This document shows, in pieces, positions 12,001-23,486 of a DNA stretch of 64,000 bases. Source of the DNA: Megaleporinus macrocephalus (lineage: Eukaryota > Chordata > Actinopteri > Characiformes > Anostomidae); NCBI GenBank assembly GCA_021613375.1, contig CM038706.1, forward strand, positions 19,969,366 through 20,033,365, written 5' to 3'. Numbering within the stretch: position 1 is the first letter of the stretch; every line of letters begins with the position of its first letter. Position numbers and translations under genes: made by a program. The notes beneath the pieces are model-generated. The model was given only the letters and a program-made list of their open reading frames with translations, was not told where the DNA came from and did no database searches.

Positions 12001-15000
12001 GGGGATTAAAAGGGAGAGTGACTGAGCAGGAGGCCAGAGTAAATCTCAGACTGACTTTTACTTGTTGGCGAAAGCTGAAGGAGATAAGTGGATGCAGGGT
12101 GGTCTCACGGCTAACGGAAAAACAACGAAAGTCCGGCAGCAGAGTGTTCATCCCTGTCAGTGTTACTTAAGAAAGACTGACACGTAGGCTGTAACCTTAT
12201 CTGTGTCATCTCTGTCTCACTGAGTGTTGTAGTTTCTTGGAATTCAATCTCAGTCTCGTTGCAGGCTAGCATGCAAGGAAATAAATAATTCTCACGTGAA
12301 TAAGATTGCTCAGTTCTTTTTTTAATCTCACACCAAATACACCATGAATGTTTGCAACTTCCTGTAATACAATCCTGTAATACTACTGTAGGTAAGTTGA
12401 TATGGTTCTTTCTCTTCTGTTGTCTCCTGTGTTGTACCGAATTTTTAATTCTGTGGCAGGAAACGACTTTACTTTGTGTGGATGCTCACACATAGAAACA
12501 ACTGAAATTGCTAGTGTAATCTGTGGCATCTATATGCTTGCGTGATGCGCATGCACACAAGGGGGAAATGAATTCTGTATCCTCCTGCTCGTCAATGTGT
12601 AGAGCTTTCCATGAGGAGGACTCAAAGCGAGATTTGTATTCATGACAGTTGTATGAGAGTAAATTGCACTTCACAATTGTAGAGGGACCCCAAGAACAAA
12701 AAACACCAATTCTTTTATAGTGCTGCCTTAACAATACATTATATGCTATAATGGCAAATGGTAATAAACTGTATTTTTTTTTTACAAAAACAATTAATAA
12801 ACACACATATGTAAGTTTTAATAATGCACTGATCAGCCAGACCCATCAGATCCACATTCAGCACTGTTGCTTAGTCATAATGACATTTGATCCGAAGCCT
12901 AAATTGTCCTACACTTCATTTGTATAGATTGTTTTACGTTTATTTAATAATTTATTAATTAGGAAATTATGTTTAATGACAGCCCCATGAATGAACTCTT
13001 GAATAAATAAAAAAAAAAGAAAAAGAGAGCACCAGAATGGGCATCTCTTGACAGTCAATACCCTGAGTTCCAATATTGTATGAGAAAAATTGGGGTTGGT
13101 GCATCCCTTGTAAGTTGTATTATACTGTTGTTGGTGTTCCTTACCCAGGAGGTGGATAATCTAGTATTGAAGATGGCAGGCTGATGGCTGAGGTGTGGGG
13201 CCTATCATGCAGAGCTCTACCAGTGTAACCAGGAATGGTAAGGCGGCTTTGAGAAAAGACATATCATCACATCAGACATGATGCATACACAAAATTAACC
13301 AAGTACAAATGTGAAATGAACCTGTAATATACACATCACTCTGGTGTTAAGATCATGCATTCCATCATATTTGCAGCATGGCTATTTACATTACTGGCAA
13401 AAATAAACTGGTCACCTACTGAGATGTGGTTGTGTAAGGAGGCAAGATGGTGCGCCGCACTGTCAGAGGTCTGAAGTCTTGCTCTGGGTTATCCACATTG
13501 TCCATGTTCTCAGAGCCCACCACACCACTGTGTGGGATGGGAAGATATATACAAGCATAAATCTGACCCATTGCTTGCATTGACTAACACTATTCATAGG
13601 GAAGGACAGCACACAGAATATAAGGAATATATCTGCTATGACTTAAAAGGTGGCTAGCTGTCTACCAATGTAGTTTATTTTGGCCAAATTTGAACATCAT
13701 TCGTATTCTTCATTAATAAAGTGAGCCCGCGGTGCAAAGCGATGATAAACTTAACTGAAGGAACAAGAAGGTTGCATATGAGCATCATAACTGGACTACT
13801 GAGAAATGGAAAATCCTGGCTGGTGGTCAAATCTATGTAATGTACCAGTACAGGTTGGTAGTGGCAGTATAATGGCATGGCAATTTTTTCTGGGATGTAT
13901 AAGAACCCCTGATAACTGCTGGAAAAACAGGTAAACTTCTCAACTTCTAATGGTTCAAACGAAGTTTGACACAATGATTGTGTTTAAAGTGCCTGGATTT
14001 TAACTCTATGATAATATCCAGTTTAGTGCAACGTTCCTGCATAAAATAACTGGCATCTAGAGTAAAAGAAAAGATTGTGTTGCTTGCTACTGGCTAGGTA
14101 TATCTAATAACCTGCCAACTCAGTGTACTGGTTAATCATTAATGAGAACATCACAGAAAGACATCCATACAGTTCCATTTTGGTTAAAACCCTGTCTCCT
14201 GAGACACTGGCTTGACATATGTTGACAGTTTTCAGCAGCACAGCTCAGTAAGTACTGAGACAAACCTTTTGTTAGTGTATACTTTTCAAAGAGCAAAACT
14301 GTGTAACTGCTTACCAATATAAAGGAATTTGACCCGATTTGGGACATGGGCTGGTGCTGTTTCAAGAAGTAAAAGAAGATAACAAGAGAAAAACAAAGAT
14401 ATAGTCAGATATAAAGTTCTACATTTTGCAAGTACATCCATATTATTCCTAGTCTGAAATTTACACTTTATTTCTCCTGCGCGATAGCGAAGATTAATGT
14501 GAGTGAACTTCCATTACAAATAGGAGTACACCAAGGAGAGGCTACCTCAGAGCCAAAGACATCTACAGCAGTGTCCTACAGGACTATAGCCCAGCACAAT
14601 CCAGAGATTTCCTTGTTCCAATTCGTTTTGTCAGTTAATTACCAGCTGTATTAGGTGTGTTAGTTCAGGGAAATCACAGAACTGGGCTGGAAGGTGGCCA
14701 TACGGTTGGGCACCCCTGACCTACAGCATCTGTTTGCTTTAGAATCTCTACAAGCTAGATGTTTTAAAGCAGTACTCAGCCTGTCTGCATTTCTGTTATC
14801 ACAGATCCACACATTTTCACTTGAGCCTATCTGGTAAAGTGTTTCAGTCCTTAATTAACTGACTTAAGTTTGTGGGAAGGTAGAATACAACAGAAATGTG
14901 GACCAACTGGAGATTCTCTGAGACTTGGACTGAAATATAAGTGAACCAAATTCAATCATGACCTTGGCAGGTATAAATATTAATGGTTAAACAATGTAAG

Positions 15001-18000
15001 CCAGCATATAAATGCAAATAATATGTTGATGGAATGCAGGACAAACGTTCATTAACTTCATTTACTATAACCAGATGAGACAGCTTTTGACTTTTCAAAA
15101 AAAAAAAAGTCAAAAGCTTTTTTAAAAACAATGACTTACCCTATTAAAATAGTGTTAATCAAAACTTTAGTGCAGGGCTATTTAATTAGAATTCAGTAAG
15201 GTCCAGTTAAGAGGAAAGAGGAAAGGTCTGGACCCTCGTAATTTCTAACTGATTCAATGCTATATCCTGTATAGTGGAGTAGCCTAATATCAGCATTTTG
15301 TCATGAGCAACTGAATTGTATTTTGTAAGACCAACACATTACAAATACAATTCAGTATATTTCAATAAAATGTATTGTTTTAAATGCTGAACTGAATAAA
15401 TTATTTATAAAATATTATAAAATCAAATCAAAATAAATGTTTTTTTCAACCTTAACTAAAAACAAGGTAAATAAAAAGTCTTCTTGTTAACTGAATTTCA
15501 CATTTTCACAACAGTTTATTTCCCTCTTGTATTCCTCTCTCACACTTTCTTTTGTTTAGTGAAAGAAGTGAGTTTTTGGTTGTCCAGCCAGGACTTTTTT
15601 TCGTCATCGACTTTTCTTTTTTCAGAGCACACCGTCTAAACGAGCCTTCCTCTCTGACTCGCTTTACTCTGCGACAGCTGCTTCTCGCTTCGTACCTCAC
15701 CTGTGTGCGTGGTGGCTGAGGAGCGCCTTTGGTGATCTTACAATGCACGCAATTGGTATGTGTTTACTGCGCCGCAAAGCCCGTATACCGTAAAGACCCG
15801 TAAAGTGCCGCCGTTTAAAATAAACACTGTCAACATTAAATCCTTCACAATAGTTTATCGCTTTGGGACCGCATTGGACAACAACTAGGTCCGGACCCGG
15901 ACTGCGGTCCGCCTATTAATGACCTCTGCTTTAGCGTATACAAAAAATGGCAATAAGTGGTCAGAAGCAAGTTAGCAGAGTAAAGTAAAATTTAGATTTA
16001 TCAGAGGAGGCCATGTTGTCAGAAGAGTTTAGTTTACATTAGCGGACGCCAGTTCCAATTTTTTTTAAGTTAATGATAGAGAAGCTGAGCCTATCTCAAC
16101 CTGATTGTGCCAATGTTTTTGGTGGAATTTTCACAGGTACACTCATTTTTATTACAGTTTTGATGGACAGAATTTTATACAAGAAAAATGAGTCTTATAA
16201 TAAAATCATTTTCAAAAGTTTGAACCAAATGGTCTATTTGGTCTTTGTGCGAAAGGTGTGTAGGCTAAGCTAATGTTTCCATTGTTTTTTTTTTCTTGGT
16301 GAGGATGTTAAAGGGTTAAAGAAAAAAGCAGGTCATATCTATCTCGCAACATGTTTGTGCAAATCACTTACAAACTAATTGGTTTCGTTGCATTATATGT
16401 GGCTCGAAGTTGATGCTTATTCCACTGAGGTCCAATAGCCTTGAAAGAAAGTAATGAAACATCTAAGTACAAAGCAGACAGAACAAAGCCCAACAATCCC
16501 CATTTAGCTGAGTGCACCTGGGTCCATACGTGTGCAGAGCAATAGACCAACCTGCCATAGTTCAGGCCCGCTGTGGTACCTCTTCAGAGTGAAGTGCTGA
16601 TTAACAGGGTCAGGTATTTTCTCCAGAGTGGTCATGGGAGGTTTGAGACGAGGTGGTAGCTTAGAGTCCCAGTCGACATCCTCATAACCTCTAGAAACAT
16701 CAACACATCAGTCAAAACATGTATCATAATGATAAATAAAGGGATCACAAAATGGTAATAGCTTAGTGCAAAAGGTAACTGAGTGACTTTTTCTTTATAT
16801 AAAGTAGGTACAGAATGCAAGTGCTAATTATAGCATAACATAAAGCCGATGAAAGAGTCAGGGACTGCTGTCATAGACAGCATTAGAAATATGTGACCTG
16901 ACCTTTGAGCTGCTGAGGTGTAGATGTACCGCTGAGCTGCCTTGTCCACAAATTCAGAGAGAGCAGTAAAACGCACATCCTGCGTTGGTGAATCAGGACG
17001 ACAAAAGGTCAGGTCAGATATGCCAGTATTGAAAAGACCACAGTAGATCTGAGAAGTCATTGGATAATATCAGAAGAACTAAACCTACCAGTGTTCAAAC
17101 ACAATGAAAACATTCCAGAGGAAAGAAATTCCAGCACTAAGATGGCTGGAATCTATAAGACTGGCTGTGATCACTAACAACATTAGTGCCTCAGAGAAGA
17201 CAACATGGGAGAAGCTAGTCTTTCCTGAAAGCTTCATTATAATGTTTCTTATCTTAACCATGGTGCTTCAAAGATCAGATATTGGACATTATTATCTCCA
17301 GTTTTCCAAAGACTACAGTAAAAATCATATGCTATTTAATGAGGAGAAATAACACCCTGTAAGTTTGGCTCTCCAGATCATTGCCAAGAGTGAGCATAGA
17401 CCCAGACGCATAGAGTCGGATACAATTTGTACATTCTAGGGTCTGAATCTCCGGTTTCCCCAAGACTAGCAATGAGATTCACATTGTGTTTTAGCCCCTA
17501 CTACACAACGAAGTAGCAATGCACATTCATCTACTGCAAATGTTGGAGATACAGATTTTAGTATCCACAAGATTTGCCCTCAGATACGTTCACCTACCCT
17601 CTCTGGAGATTTGGCAGACCAGGCAGTTTTGGCAGGACTTTGCACAATTGCTGCCTCAGCTGCCTCACCTTGTAACAACACAATACACATAAAGAACACA
17701 TGAGAAGCAGGTCTGTCAGAAGCTTAATGACACTGCAATGGTCTAATCATTGGAAAATGATTTAGCCCAAACGTACCACATTTACAACAGTGTTTTGAAA
17801 ATCCTTGATATTTTATTATGAGTCCTCAGAGTGTACTAAATTATTTACAGTGGCGATAGCCGATGTGGCCATACAGCTACAGTTTTTCAGGAACTTTTGA
17901 ATTGCCAAAATGAGCCAGTGGTGTCACATTTTTCACAAAAAAAAGTGATTTTTCTTTCAGCTTTTCACTCTCTACACTGCTCTTAACAACCTCGCTCCTC

Positions 18001-18969
18001 TCTAATTGTCTTATCTTCTCCTGGCTTATAAAACCACTTGTACTCTCTGCTCATCTATAGCTGATTTGCAAAGCTCCATCCAATATTCATAGTTTTGACA
18101 ACCAAGCTTTCTCTGGATTTGCTTTATGTCTTTGGAACTCTCTTCCACCACATAATTCTCTTTCCATATTTAAGAAAAAATCTAAATCTCATCACCGAGC
18201 TTACCCTCTCATTATAACCTGTTTTCCTCTCTGTTGTCTGTTTCTCTGTTCTCCTGGTGTTCTGGCTCTATTTCCGCTGTAAGCGGCACTATTTTATTTT
18301 CATTTATAATTATTTATTCTTATTGCATGTCAATAAATCCAAATAGTAAAAAATTAAGTTGTTTGTGTTTGAGAAGTACTGATGGCTCAGAAAGCAATTG
18401 TTTAAAAATGTTAACTAGTCAACAAGGTTTGATAGTTACATTTTTTTTTACAGTGCAGTGTAAAAGCAGGTATGACCCCAGGACCCCAGAATACCTTGAA
18501 GGCTGGCTTCCTTTGCTGACTCGGACTTTGTTCTTGAATTCCAGCGCTTGTCCTCAGACAGATCGTCTATGACAGCTGAGGGTCTGACTGTAGGGGTCTG
18601 AGGTCTTTCTCTAGCTCCAGCAGGGACCCACAGATCAGAACGAGCATAGCCTCTGTCTATAAACCTACTGTGTCCTGGGGGTCTCAGGTCAGTCCGTGCT
18701 CCAGCGCTCAGGAGGCCTGAGCAGGGCTCAGTTAGCTGAGCGAGGTCTCGAAGAGGAACCAGGGGGGCGCTGTCGGCGGCAAGGTGGGCCTGAGGGTTAA
18801 ATTTAATGAAGCCAGGTCCGTCTGCCTCGGTTAGGCTCCTAAAATCAGACCGACCTCTTTCATAAGGCAGGTTCATGTGTCTGCACAGCCATCTGCTCGT
18901 CCCCGCGCGGGTCTCACACGGGCGCGTTAGCAGTCTCACACTGGACGGACTTGGGGGCTCCAGCTTCAT
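8940..18969 (-). CDS. spmip7: sperm microtubule inner protein 7-like (SPATA48/C7orf72), seven exons
   Basis: Joining 18969-18495, 17668-17598, 17048-16903, 16690-16580, 13527-13420, 13246-13145 and 9054-8940 gives 1128 nt, or 375 residues plus TAA. Every junction has GT/AG ends and compatible phase (1,0,2,2,2,2). The start is the first ATG after an in-frame TAG 17 codons upstream. The protein is Arg/Pro-rich, has no signal peptide or membrane segment, and carries short motifs such as GYEDVDWDSKLPPR (exon 4), RLTIPGYTG (exon 6) and VPPGNPYLQPKPP (C-terminus), typical of axoneme-bound microtubule inner proteins. The family assignment rests mainly on position beside vwc2, with the same order and orientation as human VWC2 and SPMIP7, plus an X-box promoter. 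Known role of the family: a sperm flagellum doublet-microtubule lumen protein. Exon structure is well supported and the name less so. Confidence 0.75.
10189..10220. repeat. (TG)n microsatellite
   Basis: Sixteen or so TG units with one GC interruption, followed by a second short TG run to about 10237. Confidence 0.9.
10711..11415. mobile_element. long-inverted-repeat non-autonomous element, copy 1
   Basis: Begins ACACTGATCAGCCATAACAT, a terminal sequence seen in many fish repeats. The left arm (about 10815-10985) is largely the reverse complement of the right arm (about 11205-11400). For example, ACAGACTGTAGTCCATCTG and TCAGCACTGCAGTGA in the left arm match ACTACAGTCTGTAATTGTAG and TCACTGCAGTGCCGAGAA in the right. 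The central part has no open frame, so mobilisation must have been in trans. Related copies lie at 26.8-27.3 kb and 32.7-33.2 kb. Confidence 0.75.
13145..13246 (-). CDS. spmip7: spmip7 exon 6
   Basis: A 102-bp exon from TTCTCAAAG| to CCTGG|GTAAGG, a strong donor. It encodes RLTIPGYTGRALHDRPHT and AISLPSSILDYPPP. Phase 2 on both sides. Confidence 0.76.
13420..13527 (-). CDS. spmip7: spmip7 exon 5
   Basis: A 108-bp exon from CCCACACAG| to ATCTCA|GTAGGT. It encodes SGVVGSENMDNVDNPEQDF and RPLTVRRTILPPYTTTS. The donor starts with GTAG, so failure to splice gives an immediate TAG stop. Confidence 0.74.
14555..14725. repeat. interspersed fish repeat fragment
   Basis: Contains TTAGGTGTGTTAGTTCAGGG and ends GGTTGGGCACCCCTGACC, phrases typical of a common short fish MITE whose ends are imperfect inverted copies. 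Ends are not precise. Confidence 0.45.
15082..15118. repeat. perfect 14-bp inverted repeat
   Basis: AGCTTTTGACTTTT (15082-15095) and AAAAGTCAAAAGCT (15105-15118) are exact reverse complements around a 9-nt C/A loop. It lies 54 bp left of the hAT element. Confidence 0.9.
15173..15928 (-). mobile_element. hAT-type element, internally deleted, with TSD
   Basis: The left end CAGGGCTATTTAATTAG matches the reverse complement of the right end, CAGAGGTCATTAATAGG, which fits the CAG-starting termini of hAT transposons. The flanks CTTTAGTG (15165-15172) and CTTTAGCG (15929-15936) are an 8-bp target duplication with one mismatch. On the minus strand near 15630-15560 a short frame reads KRKVDDEKKSWLD, resembling the N-terminus of hAT/ZBED-derived proteins. 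The rest of the transposase is absent. It sits in the same relative orientation as the host gene, in intron 4 of spmip7. Confidence 0.7.
16580..16690 (-). CDS. spmip7: spmip7 exon 4
   Basis: A 111-bp exon from TTTCTAG| to GAAGAG|GTACCA. It encodes GYEDVDWDSKLPPRLKPP and a following TTLEKIPDPVNQHFTLK. Using the alternative AG two bases on would give TGA after two codons, which fixes the acceptor. Confidence 0.78.
16903..17048 (-). CDS. spmip7: spmip7 exon 3
   Basis: A 146-bp exon from CTTCTCAG| to CAAAG|GTCAGG. It encodes residues 183-230 plus two bases, beginning IYCGLFNTGISDLTFC and ending AAQRYIYTSAAQ. The exon reads cleanly in one frame only. Confidence 0.78.
17598..17668 (-). CDS. spmip7: spmip7 exon 2
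   Basis: A 71-bp exon between TTACAAG| and AGAGG|GTAGGT. It adds residues 159-182 (GEAAEAAIVQSP, then AKTAWSAKSPER). Entry phase 1, exit phase 0. Confidence 0.75.
18495..18969 (-). CDS. spmip7: spmip7 exon 1 (start codon)
   Basis: Codes residues 1-158 plus one base and ends at TTCAAG|GTATTC. It is GC-rich and Arg/Pro-rich (e.g. SRFIDRGYARSDLW), with no hydrophobic leader. Reading past the donor keeps the frame open for a further 15 codons, which I exclude as intron. Confidence 0.78.
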
Positions 18970-19240
18970 CAGAACAAGTCGAAAATGACCCGCTGGACTG
19001 TTACAGACTGTGTTTCTCTATGTTTTACTGCGTCCACTGTCCTCTCCTGCAGTCCGTTCGGGTCTATACTTAGCATTATCTGTTGCCTAGCGACGCTAGC
19101 CGTTGAGGTCACATTACTGAGACCGGTTACTGTTACCTGTGCTCACCCATGCCCCGCCCCCAATCTCTGGGATTAGCTAACAATCACGAGCCAATCATCT
19201 GGCAGGAAGGCGGGGCTTGTAGGAATATGGTTGAGGTATT
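18970..19240 (-). promoter_or_regulatory. spmip7: inferred spmip7 promoter / 5' UTR
   Basis: A GC-richer stretch just upstream of the start codon, without a TATA box. It contains the X-box and a second GTTACC half-site near 19130. The TSS cannot be placed. A 63-codon frame on the opposite strand lies here but looks non-coding. Confidence 0.45.
19082..19094 (+). promoter_or_regulatory. spmip7: RFX X-box-like site, spmip7 promoter
   Basis: GTTGCC-T-AGCGAC fits the RFX X-box (GTNRCC, 0-3 spacer, RGYAAC) with one mismatch in the right half-site. It lies about 113 bp upstream of the spmip7 ATG, the usual place for RFX control of ciliary and flagellar genes. The site is palindromic, so strand is nominal. 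Confidence 0.5.
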
Positions 19241-22200
19241 TTTCACACGTAAATGAAAGAACTAGATGTTTAAAGTTGCCATAGAATAGAAAACATGTCA
19301 TGGCTGAATAAAGAGGGTCCAGTATATAGAACAAGGTTTAGAACTGACTTAACCTTGTTGTTGTCTTCATATTGTTAATGTCCAATCTAAAAACCAAGAC
19401 GGCAACTTGAGAGGCTAAAAACAGTCTTTACCTTCAATGTACGTCAATGGAACTAGAATGTTTTCAAGTTGTTCTTGAGCATTTCTATTGGATCTTTGAT
19501 GTGTGCTTTTCTTTGGACAGTGATGATAAACATAGTCTACATTTACAAGAGGACAGCAAACCGGGTTGATTATAAAATCTAAAATTGTGTAACAATCTTG
19601 AGTCATGCATATTTATGCCCCCAAAATTGGTAAGCACAATAGCAACAGGGCAACAGACTATATAGAGAAATGTGTCGTTACAACCTATGAAGGGCATGTC
19701 AGCACTTTTTATGCCCGAACCGACCTGTCGGCAGGCATGAACAATGTTCATCTTTAAACAAGGCTGTTGGCTTCCTCTATGCCAGCTTCTTAATCAGATG
19801 TTCTATTTCACCTTAAATGCTACAGCTTGCACAATGCCAGTGTGTAACTGTGGCGCCATTTAAGATGGAACAGAGAATTTCTAATATAAGCAGGTAAATG
19901 GGAAGCCAGCTTCAGTGCCAAGATCCTGGACAACATTAATTCCAGGATGTTTGTTCACTCTGCACATTTCACTCGGTTTCTCAAACATCGGACAATATCA
20001 AACACCTTCGCCCAGTGTTTAACACTAAAGAGACTATAGGGTCAAGAGAAAAGAAACAGTTCTACCTTTATTAGCATCACAACCCCAACAGCAACCTGCA
20101 AGTAGAAGCTATGCTGTGTGATTGTATCTACTTTTTGCTGGTTGAAGAAGATTATATTAAAGTTTTATACTGAGTAGCAACTTTAATTTACTTTGTGTTG
20201 TTGAGATTCAAAGAAAGTATCTAGTATAGTTAACATCAGCTGTAACCGACATTAGCATAGCTGGTTAACTCTAACTTAATTGCACGACAACCTAATTTAT
20301 AACACGTTTAGCTCAGAAGTTGGATGTTGGAGCTGGGAGTGGCATCACAGCTGAGTTGATCACATGCTATTAAAATAAACTGTATAATATGCACAGTGCA
20401 GTCGTCCTGGTTTTTGAGGATGGGGTTGGTAACACTCTCCTGTTGCAAAGTGGGAAATTGGATCTGTGGGGGGCTCCAGTTAAAATGTACTATTGGTAAC
20501 TCAGAAATGTCCTGTCTGTGTCTATTTCAACATGTTACTTCTGTGTGATCATTGTGGTGTCTCACTTTAAACCAGCAAATCAGACCACAGCTAGTCAAAT
20601 TAATCATGAGCTCACCATTAAAGGGACACCACTTGTTTAATTCTAAATCATAGATGGCCGTGTAAAACCCATGTGTGTGCATTTTTAACCCCAACCAAAT
20701 TCACATACCTTCAATGTACACATCAAAAAACAGCTAAAAACATTTAAAATGCTGAATTCCATATTAATTTTAGTTCAGACAGTCCTCAGGAGTACCTGAT
20801 GGCAGACAGCACACTGAACCAGAGAGCAGATGTTACAACAAAAAAAAAAGACCACACTGGCAGCTGCTATTACACAGTGTAGGCAGTAGGTGGAGCTCGT
20901 GTGCTGAGAAAACAGACCTGAACGTTGACTATTTGGAAAGTTTATTTAGGCTCTAATCACAGCTGGTTAAGTGCACAGAGGATAAGTGCAAAGGCTTTAT
21001 AAGATGCTTTAACAATTCATTTGACTTTTGTGTGTAAACCAAGAATCATCATCCCTGTAGTAATGAATGATGTGTTTAGCGTGTAGCAATAGGTGAAATT
21101 CTACTAACAGAAAGAGACATGCTTGAATTTCACAGAACAATATAGAAGACTGAGTTATTGAATAGAAATGTGGACGACTTTTTTTTAAAAGCTCCTCAGT
21201 GCTTTCCAAAGGCATGCTGTGAGCAGCGGCATGGTCCTCATATTCATTAGTGAATAATCTTGATTTGCTGACTGCAAAAGGTTGTTTCTTTGTGTTCAGT
21301 GAAGCAAAGAGCATCTCATCCATTCTGCTCCAACGGCCAGAGATTGTGGTTGCTCGATTTAATAAAATGGTAAACCTCCCTGGAAATGCGGTTAACTCCT
21401 TCAGCAGGCAAAGAGGGGGTGTTGTTAAAAGGTAAACATTAGCCGCCTTGGTGAAACTGCTCTTCGTACATGTGGGGCAAAGCAGAGTGACGGTGATGAT
21501 GATAAGTGTTGATGGCTGATGTTAGACCCGGGCTGTCTTTAACATAAACACTCAGCGACCATGCACAGAGTTGTCTGCACTCAGAATGCTGGTTTAAAAA
21601 TAACCCAATTAGTGTTATTTGACAAGGGAGTGGGGCATGTACAACAACCCCTCAAGTTAATTATGTTGAAAATCTGCACTTCCATTTCGGCAGTGGAGAA
21701 AACAAAAACAATAGCTCAGCTCCACTCTCTGTGGGTGCCCACATTCAGGCTTTTTCTTGAATAATTTACACTGTTCTACAGGCCTCATTCTGCTTCTGCG
21801 CAGTGCTTATCGCAGGATACAGTGGCTTAGACTGACCTCTATGTTTGTACTGCGCAAAACAAAACACTAAGCATTGGATGAATCATATTAATACGTTCCA
21901 TTGTTTTTCCCCTCAAAAAAGTTTTGAAACTGCACTTCTGTGCCTTTACTGTAAACATGACCTCTCATAGGCTTCCACAGGTCATAGCTGCTTCCAATAG
22001 TCTTGTGTAACCTAAAGCATCGAAGCAGTCTAGCAGCATTGCAAATATTTTTTCCCCTCTGTGTTTACCCCCTATTTCCCTCAATAAACCACCGCATGAA
22101 GAGTTTGAAGAGATTCAGATAAACTGCAGCCGACATAATTAAGAATTAATTCATAGCTCTAGGCCCACATACTGTAGGGCGCTGAACTATACATGTAGTT

Positions 22201-22880
22201 CCGTGTATTTTTAAAAGGTTGCAGAGTAGAGTGGAGCACCTTATCTTCCTGAACACGCCATTCTGTTTTTCTCAAACATGTGCCCCCTACCCCTCCACGC
22301 CACCACCCTTCTTAAATGTTTTTAGGATTTTCTTGAATTTCCATATGCAGCTTTGTGGGGGATGGTACGGAGGACACATTTCATGGCTTGAGAAGGGGAT
22401 TATACCCCTGGAGCGACTTGTTGTCACAGTAAGTGCTATGTTTGAGGATAGCAGCGTCGCCTAGAACCACCTATCAATCATCCAAACCCGGGGCTTTTAT
22501 TCAGAATATTCCACAAGGCGACCCTCCAGCCAATTTAAGCATTTAAACCTTGAAAATTTGGTTTAGCTGCTGAATGGCCCTTTGTGTTCTGAAAAAACAT
22601 GTTGATGTAATAGCAGAAATAATAGTGCAATAAAACTGTACCGTATTGTAAATGCTTTAGTCCTCAACCACAATGTTGTTACAGGACACATAAAAAAAAA
22701 ACAAAAGCTGGTTTTAGACCGTAATTCCACCCAAATTTGATCGCTTCTTTGGCCAAAGGAGTCTAAAGTAATAAACATTGTTTACATTGAACATTCACTC
22801 CCCAGTTTGCACACCGAAACTAAGGTGCAAAAATGGCCTGTTTCGAAATGTCCCTGTGATGTCACAGGAAGCAACTTATT
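19241..22880. other. intergenic between spmip7 and vwc2, part 1
   Basis: No gene found. It contains a dispersed repeat at about 19385-19745 (shared phrases with 42590-42720 and 54095-54290, such as GTCAATGGAAC) and another at 20560-20720 (CAAATCAGA, GAGCTCACCATTAAAGG) related to 41560-41720. The rest, including 20730-22880, looks unique. In mammals ZPBP lies in this interval, but no zpbp-like exon was seen. Confidence 0.5.
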
Positions 22881-22881
22881 T

Positions 22882-22885
<4 letters not shown>

Positions 22886-22956
<71 letters not shown>
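22886..22956. repeat. (TA)n microsatellite
   Basis: About 35 uninterrupted TA units directly abutting the left end of a Tc1-type MITE, consistent with expansion from its TA target site. Confidence 0.95.
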
Positions 22957-22961
<5 letters not shown>

Positions 22962-23486
22962 TACCGCTCAAAAGTTTAGGATCACTTTAGAATTTCATTT
23001 CATGCAATTTTCATGCAATTCATGCAATTTTTTTATGCAATTCACAAACAATATTGTCCATTTCACAATTAAGTGTATCAGATGATTTTTAAAGAATAAA
23101 AATGTTTGTATTAAAGCCTATTTTTGTATAGAGACTTATTTCCTATATAGTCCTATTATCAGCAATTCTTAGTCCTCTGCTTAAATCTTCTGTTAAGGAT
23201 GTTATTGGGCTAACAGGTTGTTAGGACATTCTTGCTCAATTGTGATGCACAGCTGAAAAACATTCTACTAGTAAGTGAGCATAAAAGGGAGAACGACATT
23301 CTAGGATAGTTTAGTATCTGAAGCATCAGCAGTTGATGACTTGCTGACCGACTCAAAATGGCCAGAAAGAAACAACTTTCTTTAGAGACCCGTCAGTCCA
23401 TTGTTGTGTTAAGGAAGGAAGATACTCCATTAAAAAAAACAAGAAAATTTCACTGTGATCCTAAACTTTTGAGTTTACATAGTGTA
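22957..23486 (+). mobile_element. Tc1-type MITE with residual transposase N-terminus
   Basis: Left end CACACTACCGCTCAAAAG TTTAGGATCAC is mirrored by the right end GTGATCCTAAACTTTTGAG followed by TTTACATAGTGTA. These are the terminal inverted repeats of a widespread fish Tc1 group. At 23358 an ATG opens MARKKQLSLETRQSIVVLRK, which looks like the start of a Tc1 transposase. It is cut off after about 33 residues by the right terminal repeat, so the catalytic core is deleted. About 530 bp long. Confidence 0.75.

Larger units (their letters stand above)
9055..13144 (-). other. spmip7: spmip7 intron 6
   Basis: A 4.1 kb intron. It contains a (TG)n microsatellite (10189-10220) and a long-inverted-repeat element (about 10711-11415). 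Elsewhere, for example 9055-10180 and 11480-13140, I see no exon or recognisable element except a possible end fragment reading CACTGATCAGCCA near 12827. Confidence 0.65.
13528..16579 (-). other. spmip7: spmip7 intron 4
   Basis: A 3.05 kb intron carrying a MITE-like fragment (14555-14725), a perfect 14-bp hairpin (15082-15118) and a hAT element (15173-15928). An extra exon of multiple-of-three length cannot be excluded but none with conserved-looking coding sequence was seen. Confidence 0.65.

Noticed and set aside
18985..19176. 63-codon plus-strand frame head-to-head with spmip7
   Set aside because: Lies in the promoter, overlaps the X-box and has no known motif. A divergent gene is not supported.
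22778..23085. IYIYIY-repeat frames
   Set aside because: Translation of the (TA)n microsatellite.
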